NCBI RefSeq assembly: GCF_014654615.1
Contig: NZ_BNBB01000012.1
Span: 62,001-126,000 of the forward strand
Direction: 5' to 3'
DNA: 64,000 bases
Origin: Streptosporangium violaceochromogenes
GTDB taxonomy: Bacteria > Actinomycetota > Actinomycetes > Streptosporangiales > Streptosporangiaceae
Each line of letters begins with the position of its first letter. Positions within the stretch are counted from its first letter, which is position 1. Below the pieces are notes generated by a model. The model was given only the letters and a program-made list of their open reading frames with translations. It ran no database searches and was not told where the DNA came from. The position numbers were made by a program, and so were the translations under genes. This document shows, piece after piece, positions 24,515 to 32,635 of this stretch.

Positions 24515-25555
24515 ATGCGGCCATCTGAGCTGAATCGTCTCACCGTACGGGAGTCGGCCGATCGTTATGTGGAGCTGGTGCGGGCCAAGACGCTGACGGG
24601 GGCGTTGTCGCCGGCCACGGCGGAGGTCTACGCGCGCGATGTGGTGACGTTTGTGCGGCTGGCGGGTGAGGAGACGGTTCTGGACGATCTGACGGGTGAG
24701 GACATGGACGCGATTTTGCTCGCGTTCGCGCGTAAGCCCGATGAGCGTCGTTCCACGCCCGCCGGTGGGCCGCAGTCGGCCTCCTCCCAGGCGCGGTTCC
24801 GGCGGTCGGTTTCGGCGTTGTTCAAGCACGCGGCGCTGGCGGGGTGGGTGCAGGTCAATCCGATGGCGCTGGTGACGGTGACGGCCAGGGAGCGTGGGGG
24901 GTTGCGCCCGCAGCGGCGGGCGTTGACCCGGGAGCAGGCGCGGGGGCTGATCGGTGCGGCGCGCGAGCTGGGGGCCGGGCGTGGTGAGAGGGGTGTGCCG
25001 GCGGGGGTGCGGGCGCGGCGGCGTGATCAGCGGATGGAGGTGCGGGACGCGCTGATCGTGCTGCTGCTGTCGACGGTGGGGCCGAGGGTGTCGGAGCTGG
25101 TGCGGGCCGATGTGGAGGATTTCTACGTCAACGACGGGGTGCGGTACTGGCGGATCTTCGGGAAGGGGGGCAAGACCCGGGATGTGCCGTTGCCCGGTGA
25201 TGTGGCCCGGGCCTTGGAGGAGTATCTGGCGCGGGGGCGGGCGCCTTCGGCGGACAAGGCGTTGCTGCTGTCGTGGCGGGGCAGGCGCCTGGCGCGGGGT
25301 GATGTGCAGGCGGTGATCGACCGGGTGCAGCGGTGGGTGGATCCGGATCGGCGGCGTTCGGTGACGCCGCACGGTCTGCGGCACACCACGGCCACGCACC
25401 TGCTGGCCGACGCGGTGGACATGGACGCGGTGCGGCGGGTGCTGGGGCACGGTGATCTGGCGACTTTGGGGCGTTACCGTGATGAGCTGCCGGGTGAGCT
25501 GGAGGTGGCGATGCGGGCTCATCCGTTGCTGCGGGAGGGGGCCGGGGGCGGGTGA
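24515..25555 (+). CDS. Tyrosine recombinase/integrase (orphan 2)
   Basis: 346 residues of the XerC/XerD-like tyrosine recombinase family. The core-binding domain (~10-115) has LSPATAEVYARDVVTFVRLAG; the catalytic domain has Arg in VGPRVSELVRAD, Lys in FGKGGKTRD, HGLRHTTATHLL, LGHGDLATLGRY with the His and the Tyr nucleophile. A ~25-residue Arg/Gly-rich insert (AARELGAGRGERGVPAGVRA) sits before the catalytic Arg. The ATG at 24515 has GAGGAAGGG 14 bp upstream, rather far. No mobile-element partner genes are adjacent. Confidence 0.88.
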   Translation: MRPSELNRLTVRESADRYVELVRAKTLTGALSPATAEVYARDVVTFVRLAGEETVLDDLTGEDMDAILLAFARKPDERRSTPAGGPQSASSQARFRRSVSALFKHAALAGWVQVNPMALVTVTARERGGLRPQRRALTREQARGLIGAARELGAGRGERGVPAGVRARRRDQRMEVRDALIVLLLSTVGPRVSELVRADVEDFYVNDGVRYWRIFGKGGKTRDVPLPGDVARALEEYLARGRAPSADKALLLSWRGRRLARGDVQAVIDRVQRWVDPDRRRSVTPHGLRHTTATHLLADAVDMDAVRRVLGHGDLATLGRYRDELPGELEVAMRAHPLLREGAGGG

Positions 25556-25609
25556 GGGGCCGGGGCCGCGCCCTGGCGGGGGGCGGCGTTCCCGCGTCGC
25601 CCGGGGCGG

Positions 25610-26419
25610 TCAGGAGGGGGGTGCGGGAGGGGTTGCCGCGGTGGCCTGGACGCCTTCGAGGAGGACGGCCAGGCCGGTGGTGAAGACCTCCTCGGCCCGG
25701 TCTTCGAGGTAGGGGGTGGTGTCGTCGCGGGCGGGGGCGGGGTGTGGGGTGGCGAGCCGGGCCGACATGGGGAAGCGTTCGGTGAAGTCGGGGGCGAGGC
25801 GTTGCAGCAGGGCCGACCGGCCGGCCCACCACTGCCGGTCGGGCACGCCGGTCGCGGCTGCGGCCAGGCGGGCTTCGGCCGCGGTCTGGGCGTTGCCGCG
25901 CACGAGGTGGAACAGGGCGGCCGTGACGCCGCGCAGTGTCGCGGCGGGTAGTCCGGTGCGGAGGAGGATGCCCGCCAGTGTCTCCAGGACGGCCTGCTCG
26001 TGGGGGCCCATGACGGGGCGGGCGTGGGAGACCTGCAGTACCCACGGGTGGCGCAGGTAGAAGGCTCTGAGTTCCCGGGCCCACGCGGCCGCCGCCGCCC
26101 GCCACTCCCCTTGCGGGTGGTGGGTGGGCAGTTCGGCGTGGGCCCGGTCGTACATCAGGTCCAGCAGTTCCGCCTTTCCGGGGACGTAGGTGTACAGGGC
26201 CATGGAGGTGCAGCCGAGGCGGTCGGCGACGGCGCGCAGTGAGACCTCGGCCGTGGGGTTGGCGTCGGCCGCGGCGATGGCGGCCTCCACGATCGTCTGG
26301 AGGTTCAGTGCGCGTTTGGGGCCCGGTGTTTTGCGCGGGCCCGGGGCCGGGGGGGTGTCCGTGCCCCACAGCAGGGCCATTGACCGGGTGGGGTCGCCTT
26401 GACCTGCGAAGACGGTCAC
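25610..26419 (-). CDS. TetR-family transcriptional repressor
   Basis: 269 residues. The helix-turn-helix is at ~45-90: LNLQTIVEAAIAAADANP, then SLRAVADRLGCTSMALYTYV. The C-terminal domain has the TetR_C_1-like layout (LLDLMYDRAHAEL, then FYLRHPWVLQVSHARPVMGP). GTG start at 26419 with AAGGAG seven bases upstream. It diverges from an alpha/beta hydrolase, and two operator-like dyads lie between them; one overlaps its own ribosome site, which fits autorepression. The ligand is unknown but may be the hydrolase substrate. Confidence 0.88.
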   Translation of the reverse strand: MTVFAGQGDPTRSMALLWGTDTPPAPGPRKTPGPKRALNLQTIVEAAIAAADANPTAEVSLRAVADRLGCTSMALYTYVPGKAELLDLMYDRAHAELPTHHPQGEWRAAAAAWARELRAFYLRHPWVLQVSHARPVMGPHEQAVLETLAGILLRTGLPAATLRGVTAALFHLVRGNAQTAAEARLAAAATGVPDRQWWAGRSALLQRLAPDFTERFPMSARLATPHPAPARDDTTPYLEDRAEEVFTTGLAVLLEGVQATAATPPAPPS

Positions 26420-26428
26420 ACCAAAACT

Positions 26429-26479
26429 CCTTATGGCATAAGGTGTCGTTGTTCTCTCGCATTAGCTTATGCCATATGG
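26429..26479. promoter_or_regulatory. Two TetR-type operators in the divergent promoter
   Basis: CCTTATGGCATAAGG (26429-26443) is a perfect 15-bp dyad around a central base. A second, imperfect copy GCTTATGCCATATGG occupies 26465-26479, centres 36 bp apart. Both lie between the tetR gene and the hydrolase gene. Confidence 0.75.
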
Positions 26480-26520
26480 AGTCAGGGGCCCGGTGGCCCC
26501 GCCGACAGGGAGGGGTCCCC

Positions 26521-27369
26521 ATGCCCGAGGCGAGACTGTCCGACGGAAGCACGATCGAGATCGAGGTGCGCGGCACCGGCCCCGCCGTGCTGCTCCCGGT
26601 CGACCCGCGGCCGGCCCGGGGGGCGCGGGCCGAGGAACTGCGCAGATGGGGCATGGACCCGGCGCTGGGCCACTCCCTGGTGGAGGGGCTCGCCGACGCG
26701 TTCCGGGTCGCCGCGTTCGACTACGAGGGGCACGTCATGGCCGCCCCCCGGGCCGACACCCTGACCCCCGGCACCGTCGCCGCCGACCTGCTGGCGATCG
26801 CCGACGCCGCCGGCGCCGGGCGGTTCGCCTACTACGGATACTCCTGGCTGGCCCTGAGCGGGCTCCAGCTCGCCCTGCGCACCGATCGCCTGTCGGCGCT
26901 GGTGATGGGCGGCTTCCCTCCCCTGGGCGGCCCCTACGCCGAGATGCTGCGGGTCACCTCGGCCACCCACCGGATGGCGGCCGAGGCCGCCGAGGGCGGT
27001 CGTCCTCCGGCCGGCGGCGGGGAGGAGGCCGACTGGTCGGCACTGGAGGTGGCGCTGACCGAGCCGCAGGCCCGCCAGTTCGTCACCCTGTACCGGGCGC
27101 TGCGGGACTTCGACGACCGGGCCGCCCAGAAGGAGGTCACCTGCCCCCGGCTGTGCTTCGTCGGCTCGGCCGACGAGATCACCTACGGCGGGCGCTGGGG
27201 CGGTGTCCACGTCGACCTGGCCGGCCCGGTCCTGGGGCGGCGCGCGGAGCTGGAGTCGCTGGGCTGGCGGGTGCGCGTCCTGGACGGGCTCGACCACACC
27301 CAGGCCATGCAGCCGGCCCGCGTCCTGCCCGTCGTGCGGCCGTGGCTGCTGTCGGTGACCGGCCGCTGA
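26521..27369 (+). CDS. Alpha/beta-hydrolase fold protein
   Basis: 282 residues. ATG at 26521 follows AGGGAGGGGTCCCC. Alpha/beta-hydrolase signs: AFDYEGHV strand and turn, the nucleophile elbow YYGYSWLALSG (Ser in GYSW), CPRLCFVGSADE with a candidate acid Asp, and LDGLDHTQAMQP with the catalytic His. The oxyanion loop HGxP is replaced by VDPRPARG, so the activity could be altered. It is divergent from the TetR gene and probably controlled by it. It ends 30 bp before a Tn3 transposase relic. Confidence 0.8.
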   Translation: MPEARLSDGSTIEIEVRGTGPAVLLPVDPRPARGARAEELRRWGMDPALGHSLVEGLADAFRVAAFDYEGHVMAAPRADTLTPGTVAADLLAIADAAGAGRFAYYGYSWLALSGLQLALRTDRLSALVMGGFPPLGGPYAEMLRVTSATHRMAAEAAEGGRPPAGGGEEADWSALEVALTEPQARQFVTLYRALRDFDDRAAQKEVTCPRLCFVGSADEITYGGRWGGVHVDLAGPVLGRRAELESLGWRVRVLDGLDHTQAMQPARVLPVVRPWLLSVTGR

Positions 27370-27399
27370 CGTGCGCTCCCGCCGCCGGCACCGGAGCGC

Positions 27400-28440
27400 G
27401 GATCGGCGCGGGCCGTCCAGCTGGCCGACATCGAATCGGTGGCGGCCTTCCACGGCGACAACTACCTGGCGGCGCGCCGTCACCGACCGCCGCCATCCTG
27501 GGATGGTGGCGCGGCGCCACTTCGAGGCGATGGTCTTCACCTACCTGGCCGAGGAACTACGCACCGGCGACATCGCGGTGATCGGGTCGAACGAGTACGC
27601 CAACTGGAGCGCCAACCTGCTGCCGTGGGAGGAATGCGAACCGCTGTTGGAGAGCTTTTGCACCCAGGCCGGCCTGCCGAGCTCGGCGGCCGGCTTCGTC
27701 GCCCGCCTGCGCGGCACCCACCTGGCCGCCGCGGCGGACCTGGGCGCTGGACGTGGTCAAGGCCTGGGAAGACGGCACCGCGGTCGCTGCCGACGGCACG
27801 CACGTGGAGACCTACATCGACAACCTGCTGGCCGAGACCTCCATCCGCTACGGCGGCGTGGGCGGCATCGCCTACCACTACGCCTCCGACACCTACGTGG
27901 CCCTGTTTTCCCGGTTCATCCCCTGCGGTGTCCGGGAGGCCGTCTACCTCATCGAGGGATTGCTGGCCAACGATTCCGACATCCAGCCGAGGACCGTGCA
28001 CGCCGACACCCAGGGCCAGTCCTTCCCGGTCTTCGCCCTGGCGACCCTGTTCGGCTTCGACCTGATGCCGCGCATCCGCGCCGATTCCCGGCTGACCTAC
28101 CCGCACATCGACGCGCTGTTCGGCGACCGGGGCCGCAACGTGGTCGACTGGGAGCCGATCGAACGGCACTGGCGAGACCTGACGCAGGTGGCCGTCTCCA
28201 TCAGCCAGGGCCGGCTTAGCTCGGCCACGCTGATGCGGCGCCTGCGCTCCAACTCCCGCAAGAACCGCATCTACAAGGCCTTCCGCGAGGCCGGCCGCTC
28301 GGTGCGCACCGTCGCCTTGCTGCGGTATCCGGCCGACCCAGGCTTGCGGGCCCGGGTGAGTGCGGCGACCAACAAGGTCGAGACCTACATCGAAGCGACC
28401 GGCTTGCCCGACTGGACGAAGTCCCGGACGAACTGCACCG
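27400..28440 (+). pseudogene. Tn3-family transposase relic
   Basis: Three pieces of one Tn3-type transposase in three different frames. The first, ~27400-27480, reads LADIESVAAFHGDNYLAA. The second, ~27505-27745, includes VFTYLAEELRTGDIAVIGSN and LPWEECEPLLESFCTQAGLP. The third, ~27745-28440, is the DDE domain with KAWEDGTAVAADGTHVETYI, GIAYHYASDTYVALFSRFIP and HADTQGQSFPVFALATLFGF. The gene lacks its N-terminal DNA-binding part, has a deletion near 27745 and stops after [10 protein letters not shown]. No terminal inverted repeats were seen. It cannot be active. Confidence 0.88.
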
Positions 28441-28516
28441 CGGTGGGTTCCATCCGCAACTTGTCCGGGTTCACCGTCCCGCCCGGCAGGAGCAGCGCCT
28501 CGTATCTCCAGCCATG

Positions 28517-29677
28517 TCAGGCACCCGCCCCCGCCATCGCCGGGTGCAGGACGACCTTGGTCCAGCCCTCGTCTCGCTTGTCGAAGTGCTCGTAGGCCTC
28601 CGGCGCACGGTCGAGGGGCAGCTCGTGGCTGACGATGAAGGACGGTTCGGCCTTGCCCGCGGCGATCAGGTCGCGCAGCTGCCGATTGTACTTCTTGACC
28701 GGCGCCTGGCCGCTGCCGATGTGCTGGCCCTTGAACCAGAACATGCCGTAGTCGAAGGCGAGTTTGCCTTGCTTGGCCAGCTCGTCGCCGGCCCCGGGAT
28801 CCTGGGGCACGAAGACGCCGACATTGCCGATCTTCCCGGTGAAGCGTACCGAGGCGACCAACCGGTTCATCGTCAGGTTGGGCTGCTCCTGGCCGTCGGG
28901 CTCGTGCGCCTGATAGCCGACGCACTCGCAGCCGTTGTCCGCACCCAGCCCCATCGTCTCCTCCAGAACGGCCTGCACCGGGTCGACCCTCGAGTCGTCA
29001 ATGGCGATCGCGCCGATCGATTCGGCCAGTCGCAGCCGGTCGGGGTGCCGGTCGACGACCATCACCTTGCTCGCCCCTCGGATGGTCGCCGAGAGGGCGG
29101 CCATCAGCCCGACCGGACCCGCGCCGTAGATGACCGTCTGGTCGCCGGGCTGCACGCCGGCCATCTCGGTGGCGTGGTAGCCGGTCGGGAAGATGTCGGC
29201 GAGCATCACGTAGTCGGTCTGGCGCTGCTCGGCGTCCTCGCCCAGCCGTAGGCAGTTGAAGTCACCCCAGGGCACGCGCAACAGCTCGGCCTGTCCGCCG
29301 CCGTACGGGCCCATGTCGGCGAAGCCGTACGCGGCGCCGGCCATTTTCGGCTCCGGCTGGGCGGTCAGGCAGTAGTTCGTCAGCTGACGCTCGCAGTTCT
29401 TGCAATGCCCGCACGAGATGTTGAACGGCAGGACGACCCAGTCGCCCACCCGGACCTTGTCAACCCCGGCGCCGACCTCGATCACCTGACCCAGGTTCTC
29501 GTGTCCGAACCAGCGGCCGGGCTCGAAGTCGGTCCGGCCCTCGTACATGTGCAGGTCCGACCCGCAGATATTCGCCGACGTGATCCGCACCAGGACGTCG
29601 GTCGGCCGCTCTATGCGCGCCTCCGGGACTTCCTCGACGTTGACCTGTCGAGGTCCCTTGTACACGACTGCTCTCAT
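28517..29677 (-). CDS. fdhA: Zinc-dependent formaldehyde dehydrogenase-like alcohol dehydrogenase
   Basis: 386 residues of the medium-chain dehydrogenase family, glutathione-independent formaldehyde dehydrogenase group. Catalytic zinc: Cys in ANICGSDLH and His in WFGHENLG. Structural zinc: CGHCKNCERQLTNYC. The NAD site is YGAGPVGLMAA followed by VVDRHPDRL, whose Asp prefers NAD. Formaldehyde dehydrogenase assignment follows the long middle insertion (MAGAAYGFADMGPYGGGQAE) shared with the Pseudomonas enzyme. GAGGAAATC precedes the ATG at 29677. It belongs to a redox/detoxification patch between transposase relics and may be acquired. Confidence 0.85.
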   Translation of the reverse strand: MRAVVYKGPRQVNVEEVPEARIERPTDVLVRITSANICGSDLHMYEGRTDFEPGRWFGHENLGQVIEVGAGVDKVRVGDWVVLPFNISCGHCKNCERQLTNYCLTAQPEPKMAGAAYGFADMGPYGGGQAELLRVPWGDFNCLRLGEDAEQRQTDYVMLADIFPTGYHATEMAGVQPGDQTVIYGAGPVGLMAALSATIRGASKVMVVDRHPDRLRLAESIGAIAIDDSRVDPVQAVLEETMGLGADNGCECVGYQAHEPDGQEQPNLTMNRLVASVRFTGKIGNVGVFVPQDPGAGDELAKQGKLAFDYGMFWFKGQHIGSGQAPVKKYNRQLRDLIAAGKAEPSFIVSHELPLDRAPEAYEHFDKRDEGWTKVVLHPAMAGAGA

Positions 29678-29882
29678 GATTTCCTCGCATGCGGTTGATT
29701 GCGAAGGATCGCCTTACCCGTCGACGACGGGGCGAGAGGTTCTACGCCGTCCAGCAGGTCAACGGTTCATTCCTCCTTCCTTGCCCGCCGCGACCGCGCC
29801 CCTGGGAGGGCTCGGCGCCGGATTCACCGGGCGTCCGGGGCGGACCCGTTCAGAGCTGATCGCCGAGGCCGTCCCGACCGCC

Positions 29883-29945
29883 TCAGAGCAGCAGGTCGAA
29901 GACACGTGTCGTGCGCTCCCACTGCTCAACCGCCATGACAGCCAT
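29883..29945 (-). other. Short ORF stub with strong ribosome site behind the reductase-like gene
   Basis: GAAGGAAGGAGACCTCC precedes an ATG at 29945 and the frame MAVMAVEQWERTTRVFDLLL ends at 29883. It starts 27 bp after the stop of the thioredoxin-reductase-like gene. A perfect ribosome site for a 20-residue frame suggests the remaining 5' end of a third operon gene that was truncated. The rest of 29678-29882 shows nothing. Confidence 0.35.
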
Positions 29946-29972
29946 GGAGGTCTCCTTCCTTCCGGCCCGGAG

Positions 29973-31643
29973 TCACTCTCCGGCCTGGAGGTAGTCGTGG
30001 ACCAGCCGTACGGCCATGGCGCCTTCACCGACCGCCGTGGCCACCCGTTTGACCGACCCGCTCCGCACGTCCCCGGCCGCGAACACGCCCGCCCTGCTCG
30101 TCTCCAGCGGAAACGGCCGGCCGACGAAGTCGGGCGTGCCTTCCTTACCGGACCGGGTGGCGTCCGCGCCCGTCAGTATGTAGCCCCGCGGGTCAAGTGC
30201 GATCTCGTCGGCCAGCCAGGCGGTGTACGGCTCCGCGCCGATGAAGATGAACATCGCGCGGGCCTCGATCGTGGAACGCTCGCCGGTGACGTTGTTCTCG
30301 GCGATGACCGCGGCGAGCCTCTCTTCCCCCATCAGCTCCCGGACCTCGGTGTTCAGCATGATCTGGATCCGGGAGTGCCGTTCGATCTCGACGGCCAGAT
30401 AGCGGGACATGTTCCTGGACAGCGCGTCCTCCCGCACGAGCAGCCGGACGCGGGCGGCGTACCGGGCCAGGAAGAGGGCGGCCTGACCGGCCGAGTTGCC
30501 TCCGCCCACAACGACGATCGGATCCCGTTCGCACATCTGGGCTTCGAACATGGTCGCCGCGTAGTAGACACTCGTGGGCTCGAACCTTTCCAGGTTCCCG
30601 ACGTCGAGCCTCCGGTAGCGGACGCCGGTCGCGACGATCAGGGTGCGCGCGTGGATCGTGCCGCCCTCCCCTAAGGTGACGATGTGATCGCCCGCGTTCA
30701 GGTGCAGTCCGCATGCCTGTGCGGGAACGCAGAAACGCGCGCCGAACTTGCCGGCCTGGATCGCCGCCCGCTCCGCCAGTTCGCCGCCGGAGATCCCGGA
30801 CGGGAAGCCGAGGTAGTTCTCGATCCGCGAGGAGGTGCCCGCCTGGCCACCTGTCGCGACATCGTCCAGGACCATCGTCGCGAGGCCCTCCGATGCCCCG
30901 TAGACCGCCGCCGCCAGCCCCGCCGGCCCGGCCCCGATGACGAGCAGGTCGCATCGGGTCTCCTGTACCTGTGGTGCGGAGAGCCCGATCGTCCGGGCCA
31001 GCTCCGCGTTGCTCGGGTTGCGGAGCACCGTCTCGCCACGCCAGATCACGACCGGGGTCTCCTGCGGGGTGATGCCCATGCTCCGCAGGAACCGCTCCGC
31101 CTCCTCGTCCTGCTCCAGGTCGATCCACCGGTGCGGCAGCCGGTTGCGTGCCGCGAACTCCCGCAGCCGCCGGGAGTCGGCCGAGAAGCGGGAGCCGATG
31201 ATGCGGAAGCCCGCCCCCAGTCCTATGAGCATCGTGCGGCGGATGAGGTAGGCCCGCAGGATGAGGTCGCCGAGTGCCGGATCCCCGGCTACCAGGCGGC
31301 GGAGCGCGTCCGCCGGCACGGCGAGGACCTCGCCGTCCTCGGCCACCACGCCGGTGACGAAGCCCACCTGGCCGGTGAGCACGTTGAGCTCTCCCAGGAA
31401 CCGGCCTGCCCCGTGGACGCCGATCACCTGGTCGTCCGTTCCGAATCCCTCGACCGTCGCCACCTTGCCGGCCAGGATCGCGAAGAATTCGGTGCACGGA
31501 AGACCCTCCGCGTACAGGATCTCGTCCTGGCGGATGCGGCGCCGCTCGCCGTGCGGGGCCAGCGCCTGGAGCTGCGCGTCGCTCAGCCGCGGGTAGGCCC
31601 CCTGCGGGTCCGGCGTCTCGCAAAGCTCAGGCGGCCAGCGCAT
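29973..31643 (-). CDS. cNMP-binding/Grx-like/thioredoxin-reductase-like flavoprotein
   Basis: 556 residues with three modules. ~20-140 is a cyclic nucleotide-binding (CRP-type) domain (GRFLGELNVLTGQ). ~145-225 is glutaredoxin-like (FRIIGSRFSADSRRLREF...TPVVIWRGETVL). ~230-556 is a thioredoxin-reductase-like FAD/NAD(P)H domain with LLVIGAGPAGLAAAVYGASE, VVVGGGNSAGQAALFLARY and GVFAAGDVRSG. The redox-active CxxC of true reductases is absent; that segment reads SVYYAATMFEAQMC. Its start overlaps the thioredoxin gene by 17 bp, so the two form an operon. Electron flow to that thioredoxin is inferred. Confidence 0.85.
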   Translation of the reverse strand: MRWPPELCETPDPQGAYPRLSDAQLQALAPHGERRRIRQDEILYAEGLPCTEFFAILAGKVATVEGFGTDDQVIGVHGAGRFLGELNVLTGQVGFVTGVVAEDGEVLAVPADALRRLVAGDPALGDLILRAYLIRRTMLIGLGAGFRIIGSRFSADSRRLREFAARNRLPHRWIDLEQDEEAERFLRSMGITPQETPVVIWRGETVLRNPSNAELARTIGLSAPQVQETRCDLLVIGAGPAGLAAAVYGASEGLATMVLDDVATGGQAGTSSRIENYLGFPSGISGGELAERAAIQAGKFGARFCVPAQACGLHLNAGDHIVTLGEGGTIHARTLIVATGVRYRRLDVGNLERFEPTSVYYAATMFEAQMCERDPIVVVGGGNSAGQAALFLARYAARVRLLVREDALSRNMSRYLAVEIERHSRIQIMLNTEVRELMGEERLAAVIAENNVTGERSTIEARAMFIFIGAEPYTAWLADEIALDPRGYILTGADATRSGKEGTPDFVGRPFPLETSRAGVFAAGDVRSGSVKRVATAVGEGAMAVRLVHDYLQAGE

Positions 31644-32070
31644 CGTCCACCCATTCGCGCAGGGCGGGAACCGGCGCCGCGCCCGATCGCCGGGTGACGA
31701 CCCGGCCCTGATCGATCACCACAAGGGTCGGGATGGCCTGTACGGTGAAGCGTTCCGAGAGCCGGGGCGCTTCGTCCACGTTCACCTTCACCAGCTTCAG
31801 GCGACCGGCAAGATCAGCCGCGATCTGCTCCAGCGCCGGGCTGACCATGCGGCACGGGCCGCACCAAGGTGCCCAGAAGTCGACGACCACCGGGATCCGG
31901 GCCGCCTCGACGACCTCACCGAAGTCACCGTCCCCCGCCTCGGTGACCCAGGGAAGCGGCTGGTGGCAGTCGCCGCACTGCGGGATCCCCGAGGCGGCCC
32001 TGGGCAGCCGGTTCTTCCGACCGCATTTCGAGCATTGGACGACGCTCGCGTCCTTGGCCTGTGACCGCAT
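31627..32070 (-). CDS. Thioredoxin with N-terminal zinc ribbon (Trx2/TrxC type)
   Basis: 147 residues. The N-terminal ~40 residues form a zinc ribbon with CSKCGRKNRLP and CGDC, as in E. coli thioredoxin 2. The thioredoxin fold follows, with the active site FWAPWCGPCRMVSPALE, the cis-proline loop AIPTLVV and the KVNVDEAP strand. Cytoplasmic thiol-disulfide reductant, often linked to oxidative or electrophile stress. Its 3' end overlaps the start of the reductase-like flavoprotein gene, which supports a paired function. Confidence 0.92.
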   Translation of the reverse strand: MRSQAKDASVVQCSKCGRKNRLPRAASGIPQCGDCHQPLPWVTEAGDGDFGEVVEAARIPVVVDFWAPWCGPCRMVSPALEQIAADLAGRLKLVKVNVDEAPRLSERFTVQAIPTLVVIDQGRVVTRRSGAAPVPALREWVDDALAA

Positions 32071-32079
32071 GGTCAGACC

Positions 32080-32230
32080 TCCGGATTCCCCTGCGTACCG
32101 AGAGCGTGCCGCCGGTCAGTGCGACATGGATGACCGCCCCGTCGAGGGCGTCGCCGACGACCAGTTTGCCGGTCTCGGCGCCCGCTCGGTGACGAGCCGC
32201 TGCTCAGCCTTCTCCACATCCCCAAGCTAT
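32080..32230 (-). pseudogene. Possible C-terminal relic of an upstream operon gene
   Basis: Just before the thioredoxin gene, the minus strand encodes ETGKLVVGDALDGAVIHVAL followed by TGGTLSVR, a strand pattern like the extreme C-terminus of Clp-type ATPases. No start or longer frame is present. If real, the thioredoxin operon once began with a longer gene now deleted. The assignment is weak. Confidence 0.25.
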
Positions 32231-32309
32231 CTCCGCCGCCAAAGGCGCTTTGCAGCACCCCCAGCGCTGAGCAGCGGCTATCCCCGCGTGGTTGGCTGAA
32301 GACCGTCGT

Positions 32310-32520
32310 GGTGAGCGATGAGGAAAAGGCACCCGTGAGGTGTCAGGCGGGGACCGGGAAGGCGAACGCGAGTGAACCACCGATGACGTGTCGAAAGCAG
32401 AACGGATGACATTGAAACCGGGGAGTGAATACGACTCCGGGACGGAGCCTGGCGGGAGTCCGCTTATTGGCCAGGCGGTGTCCGGCATGTCGGAACGACC
32501 ATCCACGCCACGCCGACCCA
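32310..32520 (+). mobile_element. Group II intron-like 5' fragment (tentative)
   Basis: The stretch contains GATGAGGAAAAGGCACC, GAGGTGTCAGGCGGG, GGGAAGGCGAACGCGAGTGA and GTCGAAAGCAGAACGG, in an order I associate with domain I of bacterial group II introns. No reverse transcriptase frame or domain V/VI follows, so only a 5' piece would remain. It is less GC-rich than its surroundings and lies in a region with other mobile-element relics. A structure search is required to decide. Confidence 0.35.
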
Positions 32521-32635
32521 CGACTAAACAGGACAGAACCCCCCTTCAGCACATGACTCGATACACGACGCATATGTCGCGCGACAGCGGGTAGTCGGTC
32601 CTGGGATTTCGCCCGGCTACCGGCGAGGAGCGCCC

